Shown here: positions 47,036-55,476 of the stretch, one piece after another
Layout of the letters: each line of letters starts with the position of its first letter
Position numbering within the stretch: position 1 is the stretch's first letter
Source of the DNA: JAXGPL01 sp040766985
GTDB taxonomy: Bacteria > Bacillota > Sulfobacillia > JAUYEG01
Assembly: GCA_040766985.1 (NCBI GenBank)
Contig: JAXGPL010000014.1
Coordinates: forward strand, 16,119-80,118
Length of the DNA stretch: 64,000 nucleotides
Direction: 5' to 3'
Program-made: the position numbers and the translations under genes
Notes under the pieces: model-generated
Told to the model about the DNA's origin: nothing
The model's database searches: none
What the model saw: the letters and a program-made list of their open reading frames with translations, nothing else

Positions 47036-47295
47036 ACGCGGGGGTGACGACGTCACGGACGAGCAGGCCAAGGCCCTGCAAGGCCTACAGCCCGAGCACT
47101 TCGCGGGCGCCGTGCACGCCCTCGAGGGGCCCGGCGGCGAAGTCCGGGCGTTGGGCAGAGCGGGCGGGCAAAGAGGACGCGCAACCCGGCGCCGGGATGA
47201 AGCACGATGGTGGCGCCGGCCAGCGCTGTGCGACGCAGTCCCCGCTGCAACGACTCAGCCCACTGAGCGCATGGAAAAGCCGCGGGTAGAATAGG

Positions 47296-47632
47296 CTCCA
47301 AGAAGCGTGCGAAGATGAGACTCAGATGACAGGTCCAATAGCGGGTCCAAGCGATGACGCGGTAGCGCTCACACGGTCCTTTCAAGAGAAGGAGCCCAGG
47401 GCGTAAGCTCCAGAGGAGTGAGGGACGCCGGCCGACCGCCGAGCCCCGGGCGAAATGGCCTCGCGCAAGCCCGGCGTATGCAGGGCGTTAGCCTGTTGCT
47501 CCGCTCCAGTCCGCGGTTGCGCGCCACCTACGCGTGGCCGGCGACGGAGCGGGCTCTGAGGTCACCGCCGCAAGGCGGCGACGGATAAGGAGTGGTAGCG
47601 CGGCCCGCGCCCTTGGCGTGGGCTTATTCATT
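47296..47632 (+). promoter_or_regulatory. T-box riboswitch leader of alaS
   Basis: The leader ends with the T-box AAGGAGTGGTAGCGCGG (47587-47603), close to the consensus AAGGGTGGTACCGCGG. Directly after it GCCCGCGCC (47603-47611) and GGCGTGGGC (47615-47623) form a terminator stem followed by TTATTC. Upstream, GAAGATGAGACTCAG near 47308 and the GGTCC...GGAGCCC segments resemble Stem I. Uncharged tRNA-Ala would pair with the T-box and the Ala specifier, allowing transcription of alaS. I could not place the specifier codon with confidence. Confidence 0.75.
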
Positions 47633-47649
47633 GCCGAGGAGGACTCCCG

Positions 47650-50403
47650 ATGACCAACCCGATCGACATCAAAAACCAAATCAAGCTGGGCTCCTGAAAC
47701 CGGGTCCGGGGGTGCCGCGCCTGGTGGGCCACGTTCGCGTTCCCTACCTCACGGGGCATCAGGCAAGGGAGACCTTCCTTCGGTTTTTGAAAGCAAGGGG
47801 CACACGGTGGTTGCCGAGCTATCCACTCGTGCCGAGCGACGACCCGTCGATCCTGTGGGTCAACTGCGGGATGGCTCCCCTCAAACCGTTTTACCAGGGC
47901 GTTGCTACGCCGCAACGTGCGCCTTGCCAGTTCGCAGAAGTCGATCCGGCTCAACGACATCGAGAACGTCGGCCCGCCCGCGACTTCGGGGCCGTTTGAG
48001 ATGCTGGGCAATTTCTCGATCGGGGACTACTTCAAGCAGGACGCCATCGTATGGGCCTGGGAACTCGTTACCCAGCATTACAAGCTGCCGGTCGACCTGC
48101 TGTGGATTACAGTACCCGACGGACGACGAGGCCGCCAGATCTGGCTCAACGAGGTGGGCATCACGCCCGACCGCATCGTTGATGACGAGACCAACTTCTG
48201 GGACATCATTTCCGGCCGCTGCAGGCCCAACAGCGAGATCTACATCGACCGCGGGCCCGACTTCGGATGCAGTTCGCCCGGCTGCGGGCCGCTCTGCGAA
48301 TGCGGCAGGTACATGGAGTTCTACAATCTCGTATTCACCCAGTTTAACCGCAATGAGGACGGCAAGCGGGTCTCCCTGCCGCGGAAGAACATCGACACCG
48401 GGATGGGCCTCGAGCGCATCTCCTCAATCGTGCAGGGAGTCGCCACCAACTTTGAAACCGATCTGCTATGGCCCCTCGTCGACGGCGCCGCCCAAATCAT
48501 CGGCACGCCATACGGCGTCCAACCCGAACTCGACCTGGCGATGCGCGTTATCGCCGACCACGTGCGCTCCGTCGTCTTTGCGGTCGCCGACGGCCCGCTG
48601 CCGTCCAACGAGGGCCGCGGCTACGTGATTCGCCGCCTGCTGCGCCGGGCCGCGCGATACGGCCTGACGGCAGGTGTCGAGGGCCCGTTCCTCTGTCACC
48701 TCGTCCCGGTGGCGACCGGGATCATGGCTGAGGCCTATCCCGAGGTCCACGCCCACACTGACTTCCTGGCCGGCGTGGTCCGGCGCGAGGAGGAGCGGTT
48801 TGGAGCCGCACTCAGAGAGGGTATGCGCATTGCGGGCGGGCTGATCGACGATGCCATGGCCAGGTCCGAAGGCGAGTTGTCAGGCAAGGCCGCGTTCATG
48901 CTTTACGACACCTTCGGTTTTCCGTTCGACCTGACCGAAGACCTCGCGCGTGAGGCCGGTCTGACCGTCGACCGCGAGCGGTTTGACGCGGAGATGGAGA
49001 CCCAACGGCGCCGGGCGCGCGACGCTCGCACAAAGGACGCTGGCTGGGAGTCCGAGGCGGCGATGGTGGCCGAGTCGCTCGGCGACGTAGCCGCGGGCGG
49101 TTTCGTCGGATACGACCAGCTTGAAGTACGGGCCCGTATCACTGGCCTCGTAGCGGGCGGTGAGCGGGTCGGCAAGATCGACGTCGCACGAGAGGGAGAC
49201 GCACCTGATATCTACTGCACGCTGGACCACACGCCCTTCTACGCGGAGGCTGGCGGGCAGGTCGCGGACGAAGGCTGGATCGAGGCGGCGGACGGCCGCT
49301 TTACCGTTACGGACGTCCAGCGACTGACCGACGGCCGGATCGTGCACCGGCTGGGCACAGGATCGGGTTCGGTGCGTGAGGGTGACGAGGTCAAGGCGAC
49401 CGTCGACGCGTCCAAACGGCTGGCGACCGCGCGCAACCACACCGCGACGCACCTCCTGCACAAAGCCCTCAAGGAGGTCCTCGGCGGGAACGTCAACCAG
49501 GCTGGCTCGTTGGTCGCGCCGGACCGCCTCCGCTTTGACTTCACGTACTCGGAGAGCATGACCCAGGCCCAACTGGAAGAGGTTGAGCGGCGGGCGAACG
49601 AGGCGATCGTGAGCGACCTGCCGGTTTCATGGTGCGAGATGCCGATCGACGAGGCCAGGGCGGCGGGCGCGATGGCCCTCTTCGGCGAGAAATACGGGGA
49701 TATCGTGCGCGTCGTATCCGCCGGCGAGTGGTCACGAGAGCTCTGCGGAGGTACCCATGTCCGCGCCACGGGGCAGATCGGCCTCCTGTTTATCCCCGGC
49801 GAGAGCAGCATCGGGTCGGGCATCCGCCGCATCGAGGCCTATACCGGACACGTGGCACGGCAGATGCTCAGACGGGATCGTGCGCGCCTGGAGGAAGTGG
49901 CGGCCGCCGTGCGAGCGGCGCCCACCGATGCTGTCGCACGGATCGGCGAGTACCTCGCCAGAATCCGCGAGCTTGAACGCGAAAACGCAGCCCTGCGCAC
50001 AAAGTCCGCCCGGGGTAGCCTGGAGGAGATCCTCGCGGGGGTCTGGCAATTCGCCCCGGGGCTTACTGCAGCGGCCGGCCAGGTCGCCGCGGCTTCTTTG
50101 GACGAGCTTCGCCAACACGCCGACCTGGTCCGCGATCGCCTCGGGCAGTCCGGGGTGGGAGTACTCGCCGCCGAACTGGGCGGCAGAGCCGCGTTTGTCG
50201 TGACCGTGGGCAAGGAACTGGTCGCAAAGGGGATCCGCGCCGGCGAAGTCGCCAAACGGATATCTGCCCTCGCCGACGGCAGCGGCGGCGGCAGGCCTGA
50301 GATGGCGCAGGCCGGGGGCAAGGACCCGAGCAAGATCGGGGACGCTTTGGAGTCCCTCCGCGTGCTCCTGCCCGAGATGGCGGGGCAGGGGAGGAAGGAA
50401 TAG
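47650..50403 (+). CDS. alaS: Alanyl-tRNA synthetase, N-terminal ~90 codons frameshifted
   Basis: From 47902 to TAG 50403 one frame encodes most of AlaRS: NDIENVG, FEMLGNFSIGDYFKQDAIVWAWE, the aminoacylation core, the editing HxxxH in NHTATHLLHKAL, ELCGGTHV with further zinc ligands and the C-Ala domain. Before 47902 the conserved start (TGHQARETFLRF, FESKGHTVV, PSYPLVPSDDPS, WVNCGMAPLKPFYQG) is split over three frames, with shifts near 47788, 47815 and 47930. ATG 47650 has AGGAGG but its frame (MTNPIDIKNQIKLGS) stops at 47695; the true start may be this codon plus an indel, or GTG near 47725. Regulated by the T-box upstream. Confidence 0.92.
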
Positions 50404-50463
50404 GGCTGCGGCGAACACTTCACTTCCAGGCGGGTACGGGAAAGCCGAAAGGGCGGAGGGGTA

Positions 50464-50724
50464 ATGGAGGCTGGCGAGCGCACGGAACGATTCCGGCTCG
50501 AGCGTGAGACGTACGAGGCCAGGGACGTCCTCCAACGTGTGTACCGGGCGCTGAGCGAGAAAGGCTATAACCCTGTGGAGCAGTTGGTCGGGTACCTCCT
50601 TTCCGGCGACCCGGCCTACATCACCACCCATCTCGGCGCGCGCAGCTTGATCGCACGTGTCGAGCGCGACGAGCTACTTGAGGAGTTGGTCCGGGGTTTT
50701 GTCGCTCAGGCTTCCCAGAGCTAG
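50464..50724 (+). CDS. ireB: IreB-family regulatory phosphoprotein (DUF965)
   Basis: This 86-residue protein matches the IreB family almost throughout: TYEARDVLQRVYRALSEKGY, NPVEQLVGYLLSGDPAYIT and RDELLEELVRGF. IreB is a target of the PASTA kinase IreK in enterococci and affects cephalosporin resistance. In Clostridia it lies between alaS and ruvX, as here. ATG 50464 has GGAGGG upstream. The N-terminal ERTERFRLE is where phosphorylatable Thr residues lie in the characterised homologue. Confidence 0.92.
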   Translation: MEAGERTERFRLERETYEARDVLQRVYRALSEKGYNPVEQLVGYLLSGDPAYITTHLGARSLIARVERDELLEELVRGFVAQASQS

Positions 50725-50769
50725 AGCCGGTACGGCAGCGCGCGTGGACTTAGGCGGAGTCAGCTGCCT

Positions 50770-51502
50770 GTGATACCGATCCGCGATAGCGTCCGTTCAC
50801 GCCGGTTTCCGATCGCCACCGTCGCGCTCATCGCCGCCAACGTCGGGGTGTTTCTCTACCAGTCCAGGCTTTCGAGCCAAGACCTCCAGTACTTCTTCCT
50901 GCGCAACGGGGTTATCCCCGTCCAGTTTACACTTCTCCCGCGGTGGCTCGCCGCGGGTAAGTTCGGCAACGTCACGCTAGTGCTGGGCACGCTCGTCAGT
51001 TCGATGTTCATCCACGGCGGCATCCTCCACTTGCTTGGTAACATGCTTTATCTTTGGGTTTTCGGGGACAACGTCGAGGATCGCCTCGGCAGCGCGCGCT
51101 ACCTGGTCTTCTACCTTGTGACGGGCTCGATTGCGACCCTTGCGCACATCTTCTTCGAACCGGGCAGCACGGTTCCGCTGATCGGCGCGAGCGGGGCCAT
51201 CGCGGGGGTGTTGGGCGGCTATCGTGGCTTTTCCGAGGTCTAGGGTCTTGGCGCTGGTTCCGATATTCTTCTTCCTGCACATGGCCGAAGTGCCGGCGGT
51301 CATCTTCCTCGCGCTTTGGTTTGTGCTGCAGTTGGTCAACGGCCTCGGGGCCCTTTCACCGTCGTCCGCCGAGACCGTTGCCTGGTGGGCGCATGTCGGC
51401 GGATTCGCCGCCGGAGCCCTGCTGATGCGGTTTTTGGTCCTGCGCCGGCGGGCGCCCTCGGTATATGCAGACCGTGGCGGACCGTGGGGTCCCGTCGACT
51501 AG
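50770..51502 (+). pseudogene. Rhomboid-family intramembrane serine protease, frameshifted
   Basis: From GTG 50770 the protein reads MIPIRDSVRSRRFPIAT, FIHGGILHLLGNMLYLWVFGDNVED and the catalytic GASGAIAG. A one-base deletion near 51225 breaks the frame; the second part begins FPRSRVLALVPIFFFL and contains the catalytic His in WWAHVGGFAAGALL. Joined, it is a six-helix rhomboid of about 245 residues with a short hydrophilic tail. Rhomboids cut membrane proteins within the bilayer. It lies between ireB and the aldo-keto reductase. Confidence 0.88.
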
Positions 51503-51503
51503 G

Positions 51504-52487
51504 GTGTCTGAAGCCAGGGTGATTCTCGGCCCTTCCGGCCCGACTGTGTCCCGGCTCTGCATCGGAACGCTCACGGTGGGCCCGCTGCAGCGGGACCTTA
51601 ATCCCCAGAGCGCCGCCGAGCTCTATCACGCCGCCTGGGAGGCCGGGATCAACTTTTTCGACACTGCCCAGATCTACGGGACATACCCGCACCTTCGCGC
51701 CTTCCTGCGGCGTGTGCCCCGCCAAAGCGTCGTAATCGCTTCGAAGGCCTATGCTGCGGAAGCCTCCGACATGCGCGCCGCCGTAGAGGAAGCCCTGGCC
51801 GCGCTTGACACTCATTACATTGATCTCTTTCTGCTGCATGAGCAGGAGTCGGCGCACACCCTTCGCGGCCACCGGCAGGCCCTGCTTGAACTGGTTAGGC
51901 TCAAGGAGCGAGGGATTGTGCGCGCAGTGGGCCTATCGACGCACCACGTAAGCGGTGTGCGCGCCGGAGCCGCCGAACCGCTCGTCGACGTGATCCACCC
52001 GCTTCTTAACCTCAAGGGCCTCGGTATCAGGGACGGGAGTGCGACCGATATGGTTCAGGCGATCACCACCGCCTGTCAGATGGGCAAGGGCATATATGCC
52101 ATGAAACCGCTCGGAGGCGGACACCTCGCAGTAAAAGCGCAGGAAGCCCTTGCCTTCATCCGCGACATCCCATATATTCATGCCGTAGCGCTCGGGGTCG
52201 GCAACCTGGATGAACTGGCTTTTGCTGTTCGGGTCATGGCCCGCCGGGAAATTCCCCGCGAGTTGACGGAGCGGCTCGGCGAATGCACGCGGGCGGTTGC
52301 CGTCGAGCCGTGGTGCACCGGATGCGGGCGGTGCGTAAAGGCCTGCCACCAAGGTGCACTTACAGTGCGCGGCGGCCGGGCCGTCGTCGACGCGGCCCTG
52401 TGCATTCTCTGTGGATACTGCGCTGCGGCGTGTCCCGGTTTCCACATCAAGGTGGTGCAAAAAGACCACGCGGGTTCTCGCTCTTGA
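51504..52487 (+). CDS. Aldo-keto reductase with C-terminal two-[4Fe-4S] domain
   Basis: The 327-residue protein joins an AKR TIM barrel (LCIGTLTVGPLQ, FDTAQIYGTYPHLR, IASKAYA, DLFLLHEQ, VGLSTHHVSG) to a ferredoxin-like end, CTGCGRCVKAC and CILCGYCAAACP, giving eight cysteines for two clusters. The barrel Tyr of the catalytic tetrad is in AQIYGTY and the Lys in SKAYA. Such anaerobic AKRs are frequent in Clostridia near ruvX; electron donor and substrate are unknown. GTG 51504 or ATG 51465 may be the start; the latter overlaps the rhomboid. The end overlaps the ruvX frame by 20 bases. Confidence 0.85.
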   Translation: MSEARVILGPSGPTVSRLCIGTLTVGPLQRDLNPQSAAELYHAAWEAGINFFDTAQIYGTYPHLRAFLRRVPRQSVVIASKAYAAEASDMRAAVEEALAALDTHYIDLFLLHEQESAHTLRGHRQALLELVRLKERGIVRAVGLSTHHVSGVRAGAAEPLVDVIHPLLNLKGLGIRDGSATDMVQAITTACQMGKGIYAMKPLGGGHLAVKAQEALAFIRDIPYIHAVALGVGNLDELAFAVRVMARREIPRELTERLGECTRAVAVEPWCTGCGRCVKACHQGALTVRGGRAVVDAALCILCGYCAAACPGFHIKVVQKDHAGSRS

Positions 52488-53337
52488 CCCAGGCACCAAG
52501 CGTCTCGGCCTGGCCCTGTCCGATCCCCTCGGTGTGGCGGTCCGGGCTATGAAGCCGTTGGATGCCGGCGTGGGCTACGTGCGGCTCGCCGAAGAGATCA
52601 AGCGGCTTGTCGCGGAGCATGGTGTCGGGGTCGTTGTTGTCGGCCTCCCCCGCAACATGGATGGTTCCGAAGGGGCCGGCGCACGCATGGCCCGCCGCCT
52701 TGCCGAGCACATCCGGGCATACGTCGGCGGAGTTAAGGTCATTCTGCATGACGAGCGGTTGACGACGGTGATGGCGGAGCGCGCCCTTCTGGAGGCCGAT
52801 CTTACCAGGGCCCACCGGCGCAGACTAATCGATGGTCAGGCAGCCGTGATCCTACTGACGGATTATCTCAAGTCGGCCCCCACGCGGGGCCAACCGGCCG
52901 CGCCCGAAGGCGCGGAGATTGGAGTGAGCGTAGTGCCCAGCGAAGACCGCGAAGACATCGTCATCTTAACCGACGACGAGGGCAACGAGGTGGAATTTCT
53001 GTTCCTGGATGCGTTTACCGTTCAAGACCGCCGGTACGCCGTACTTGTGCCGCTCGAGGGCACGGACGACGAAGACGAAGAGGGCGAGGAAGACGCCATC
53101 GAGGGCAGCGAGGCCATGATCTTCCGTCTTGAGGAAGATGGCAACGGCGACGAGGTCTTCGTCGAGATCGAGGACGACGACGAGTGGGCCGAGGTCACTG
53201 CGGCCTGGGAAGACCTCCAGGACGAGGATCTCGAGGAGGAAGAGGAAGACGAAGACTCCGAGGCTGACGAAGAGGTCCTCGGTGACGACGATGACGAGGA
53301 CGAAGAGGACGACCGGCCGCGGGGCGGCGGGCGGTAG
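52468..53337 (+). CDS. ruvX: RuvX/YqgF Holliday-junction resolvase fused to an acidic DUF1292 domain
   Basis: Residues 1-135 are YqgF/RuvX: VLALDPGTKRLGLALSDPLG, VVVGLPRNMDGSEGAGA, LHDERLTTVMAE and IDGQAAVILLTDYL. Without any stop the frame continues into a DUF1292 domain (DIVILTDDEGNEVEFLFLD, RRYAVLVPLEG, FRLEEDGNGDEVF) and a highly acidic Glu/Asp tail. Elsewhere these are two adjacent genes. The start is odd: the alignment-based position is ACG 52468, with GGTGGTG 11 bases upstream and no ATG/GTG/TTG near; GTG codons near 52925 could start DUF1292 separately. RuvX also processes 16S rRNA ends in some bacteria. Confidence 0.8.
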   Translation, partial: TRVLALDPGTKRLGLALSDPLGVAVRAMKPLDAGVGYVRLAEEIKRLVAEHGVGVVVVGLPRNMDGSEGAGARMARRLAEHIRAYVGGVKVILHDERLTTVMAERALLEADLTRAHRRRLIDGQAAVILLTDYLKSAPTRGQPAAPEGAEIGVSVVPSEDREDIVILTDDEGNEVEFLFLDAFTVQDRRYAVLVPLEGTDDEDEEGEEDAIEGSEAMIFRLEEDGNGDEVFVEIEDDDEWAEVTAAWEDLQDEDLEEEEEDEDSEADEEVLGDDDDEDEEDDRPRGGGR

Positions 53338-53393
53338 GGGAGTCTAGACTGCCTCTCCCCAGTGCACCTGCAGGGCCAGGCCCGCAGGACAGG

Positions 53394-54633
53394 GTGCAGT
53401 ACCTGGCGGCGCGTATCTCACGGTGGGCCGCCGATCTGGCCGCCCGGACGCGCACGCAGGTACGAGCCTTCGCGGCGCGGCTCGCGCCCCGCGTGAGTCA
53501 GTGGGCGGGGGCGTTGCGGGATGTGATCTCCGGTTTCGTGCGCCGGCTCCGAGGTATGGCGCCGCCTGGGCGCGTCCCTTTCGGCAGCGCGGGGCAGGGA
53601 AGCCAGACGGCCCCTGCCGTGGTGGCGGCGGCCCAGGTTCTGGGCTGGAGTCGCTCTGGCCGGGGTCTTGGCGACCGCAGTCTGGCTTGTCACCTTCGGG
53701 CCGGTGCGGCCCGGTGACGACAAGACAGTCGAGTTATACATAGCCCCGGGGCAGACTACTACCCGCATCGGCGCGGATCTTGCCTCCCTCGGGTTGGTGC
53801 GCAATCCCGGGCTTTTCCGCATCTGGGTGCAGGTTACCGGCAACGCCGGCAAGCTGAAGGCCGGTGAGTACCAGCTCTCGCGCAGTATGAGCGTCCCCCG
53901 CATCGCGGCCAAGCTGGCCCGGGGCCAGGTCAAGCTGTACCCGGTGACGATCCCGGAAGGCTACAACGTCGCTGAGATCACCCAGACGCTCATCGCCAAG
54001 GGCTTTGCTGACCGGGACCGTTTGACCCAGGCCCTTGCCACGATCGCCACGAACGGCACGCTGCCCGCCGAGTTGCAGCCGGAGCGGCCCGCGCAGGTCA
54101 AGCAGTCTTTGGAAGGTTTCCTTTTCCCCGATACGTATAGCTTTCACCGCGGCATCACCGAGGTGGAGATCCTGCGGGCGATGGCCAACCGGTTCAAGGC
54201 CGCTCTCACTCCGGATATGAAGGAGAGGGCGGCTGAGCTTGGCATGTCGATCAACGAGGTCGTCACCTTGGCCTCAATCATAGAAAAGGAAGCCCGCAAG
54301 GAGGAAGAGCGCGCCGTCATCTCGGGGGTTTTCCACAACCGGCTGCGGCTCAGGATGGCGCTCCAGTCCTGCGCAACGGTGCGGTACGTGATGAAGGATC
54401 CCGCCGGCCCGATAACGGATCGCGAGATGGCGATGGACGACGTGTACAACACTTACGTGTATCCGGGGCTGCCTCCGGGCCCGATCTGCTCGCCCGGCCT
54501 GGCGTCCATCCATGCCGCGCTCTATCCGGAGCAGACCGACTACCTCTACTTCTGCGCCAAGCCGGATGGGAGCCACGCGTTCGCACGCACCCTCGCCGAG
54601 CACAACGCCAACGTCCGCAAGTACCTGCAGTAA
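53394..54633 (+). CDS. mltG: Endolytic murein transglycosylase MltG, frameshift near the membrane helix
   Basis: From about 53650 the frame encodes the membrane helix (GVALAGVLATAVWLVTF), a LysM-like domain (VELYIAPGQTTTRIGADLAS) and the YceG catalytic domain: LEGFLFPDTYSF, the Glu in LASIIEKEA, FHNRLRLRM, and NTYVYPGLPPGPICSPG. It cuts nascent glycan strands and sets their length. The N-terminal part from GTG 53394 (Arg-rich cytoplasmic tail) is one frame off, so an indel lies near 53655. In Clostridia mltG follows the ruvX-DUF1292 region, as here. Confidence 0.85.
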
Positions 54634-54709
54634 CCCAACCGCAAATAGACCAGGCAGTTGCTTGAACGGACGTGCACGACCTTCAGGAGGTCCGCATAGA
54701 GTGATTGGG

Positions 54710-54730
54710 CGGCCGGCGGGGCGCCGGCCG
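54710..54730. terminator. GC hairpin between mltG and sigK
   Basis: CGGCCGGCG at 54710-54718 pairs with CGCCGGCCG at 54722-54730 around GGG. It is 77 bases after mltG and 39 before sigK. No T-run follows, so it may end mltG transcription or sit in the sigK leader. Confidence 0.4.
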
Positions 54731-54768
54731 ATAAACTGCCCTTCGCGGGCCCGGGGAGAGGTCTTCAG

Positions 54769-55476
54769 TTGATATTCGCGGCCTTCTGGACGTTCATCCT
54801 CAGCATATTCGGGACCATCGCGGGTTACCTCAACAACGCCGGCACGTTCCCGCAGCCACTGTCCGAGGCCGACGAGGCAAAGTACCTCAAGCTCATGGCC
54901 GAGGGGAGCAAAGCGGCGCGGGACACCCTGATCGAGCACAACCTGCGGTTGGTGGCCCACGTGGTCAAGAAGTTCGACAACACCGGGGAGGACCCCGACG
55001 ACCTGATCTCCACAGGGACGATCGGACTGATCAAGGGCATCAGGACCTTTAACCCCAAATACGGCACGCGCCTTGCGACCTACGTCGCACGGTGCATCGA
55101 AAACGAGATCTTAATGTTCCTGCGCAGCAAGAAGCGGGTGCGCTCAGAGGTGTTCCTGTATGACCCGATCGGAGTCGACAGGGAGGGCAACGAAATCACT
55201 CTGACGGATGTGCTGGGCACCGACCCCGATATCGTCCCCGATACAGTCGATACCATTTGCCGGCAAAAAAGCGTCCGCAGCAAACTCCTGTCCCTTGGCC
55301 GGCGTGAGCGCACCGTCATCGAGCTCCGTTACGGGCTGAGCAGTGGGGTCAAGAAGACACAGCGCGAAATCGCGCGGCTACTTGGCATCTCGCGGTCCTA
55401 CGTCTCGCGGATTGAGAAACGGGCCGTCAGCAAACTGACCCAGGAACTCGGCCCGCGGGCCGCAGCTCAGGACTGA
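54769..55476 (+). CDS. sigK: RNA polymerase sporulation sigma factor SigK (pro-form)
   Basis: The 235-residue protein has a hydrophobic pro-sequence (FAAFWTFILSIFGTIAGYL) before AFPQPLS-type FPQPLSEADE, where sigma-K is processed by SpoIVFB. Region 2 follows (RDTLIEHNLRLVAHVVKKFD, DLISTGTIGLIKGIRTFNP, RLATYVARCIENEILMFLR) and region 4 (LGRRERTVIELRYGL, REIARLLGISRSYVSRIEKR). It controls late mother-cell genes. The gene is uninterrupted by any skin-type element. TTG 54769 has GGGGAGAGG upstream. Its stop overlaps the convergent carB stop by 10 bp. Confidence 0.96.
   Translation: MIFAAFWTFILSIFGTIAGYLNNAGTFPQPLSEADEAKYLKLMAEGSKAARDTLIEHNLRLVAHVVKKFDNTGEDPDDLISTGTIGLIKGIRTFNPKYGTRLATYVARCIENEILMFLRSKKRVRSEVFLYDPIGVDREGNEITLTDVLGTDPDIVPDTVDTICRQKSVRSKLLSLGRRERTVIELRYGLSSGVKKTQREIARLLGISRSYVSRIEKRAVSKLTQELGPRAAAQD

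Noticed and set aside
54769..55476. Insertion of a prophage-like skin element in sigK
   Set aside because: The gene is continuous from pro-sequence to region 4.
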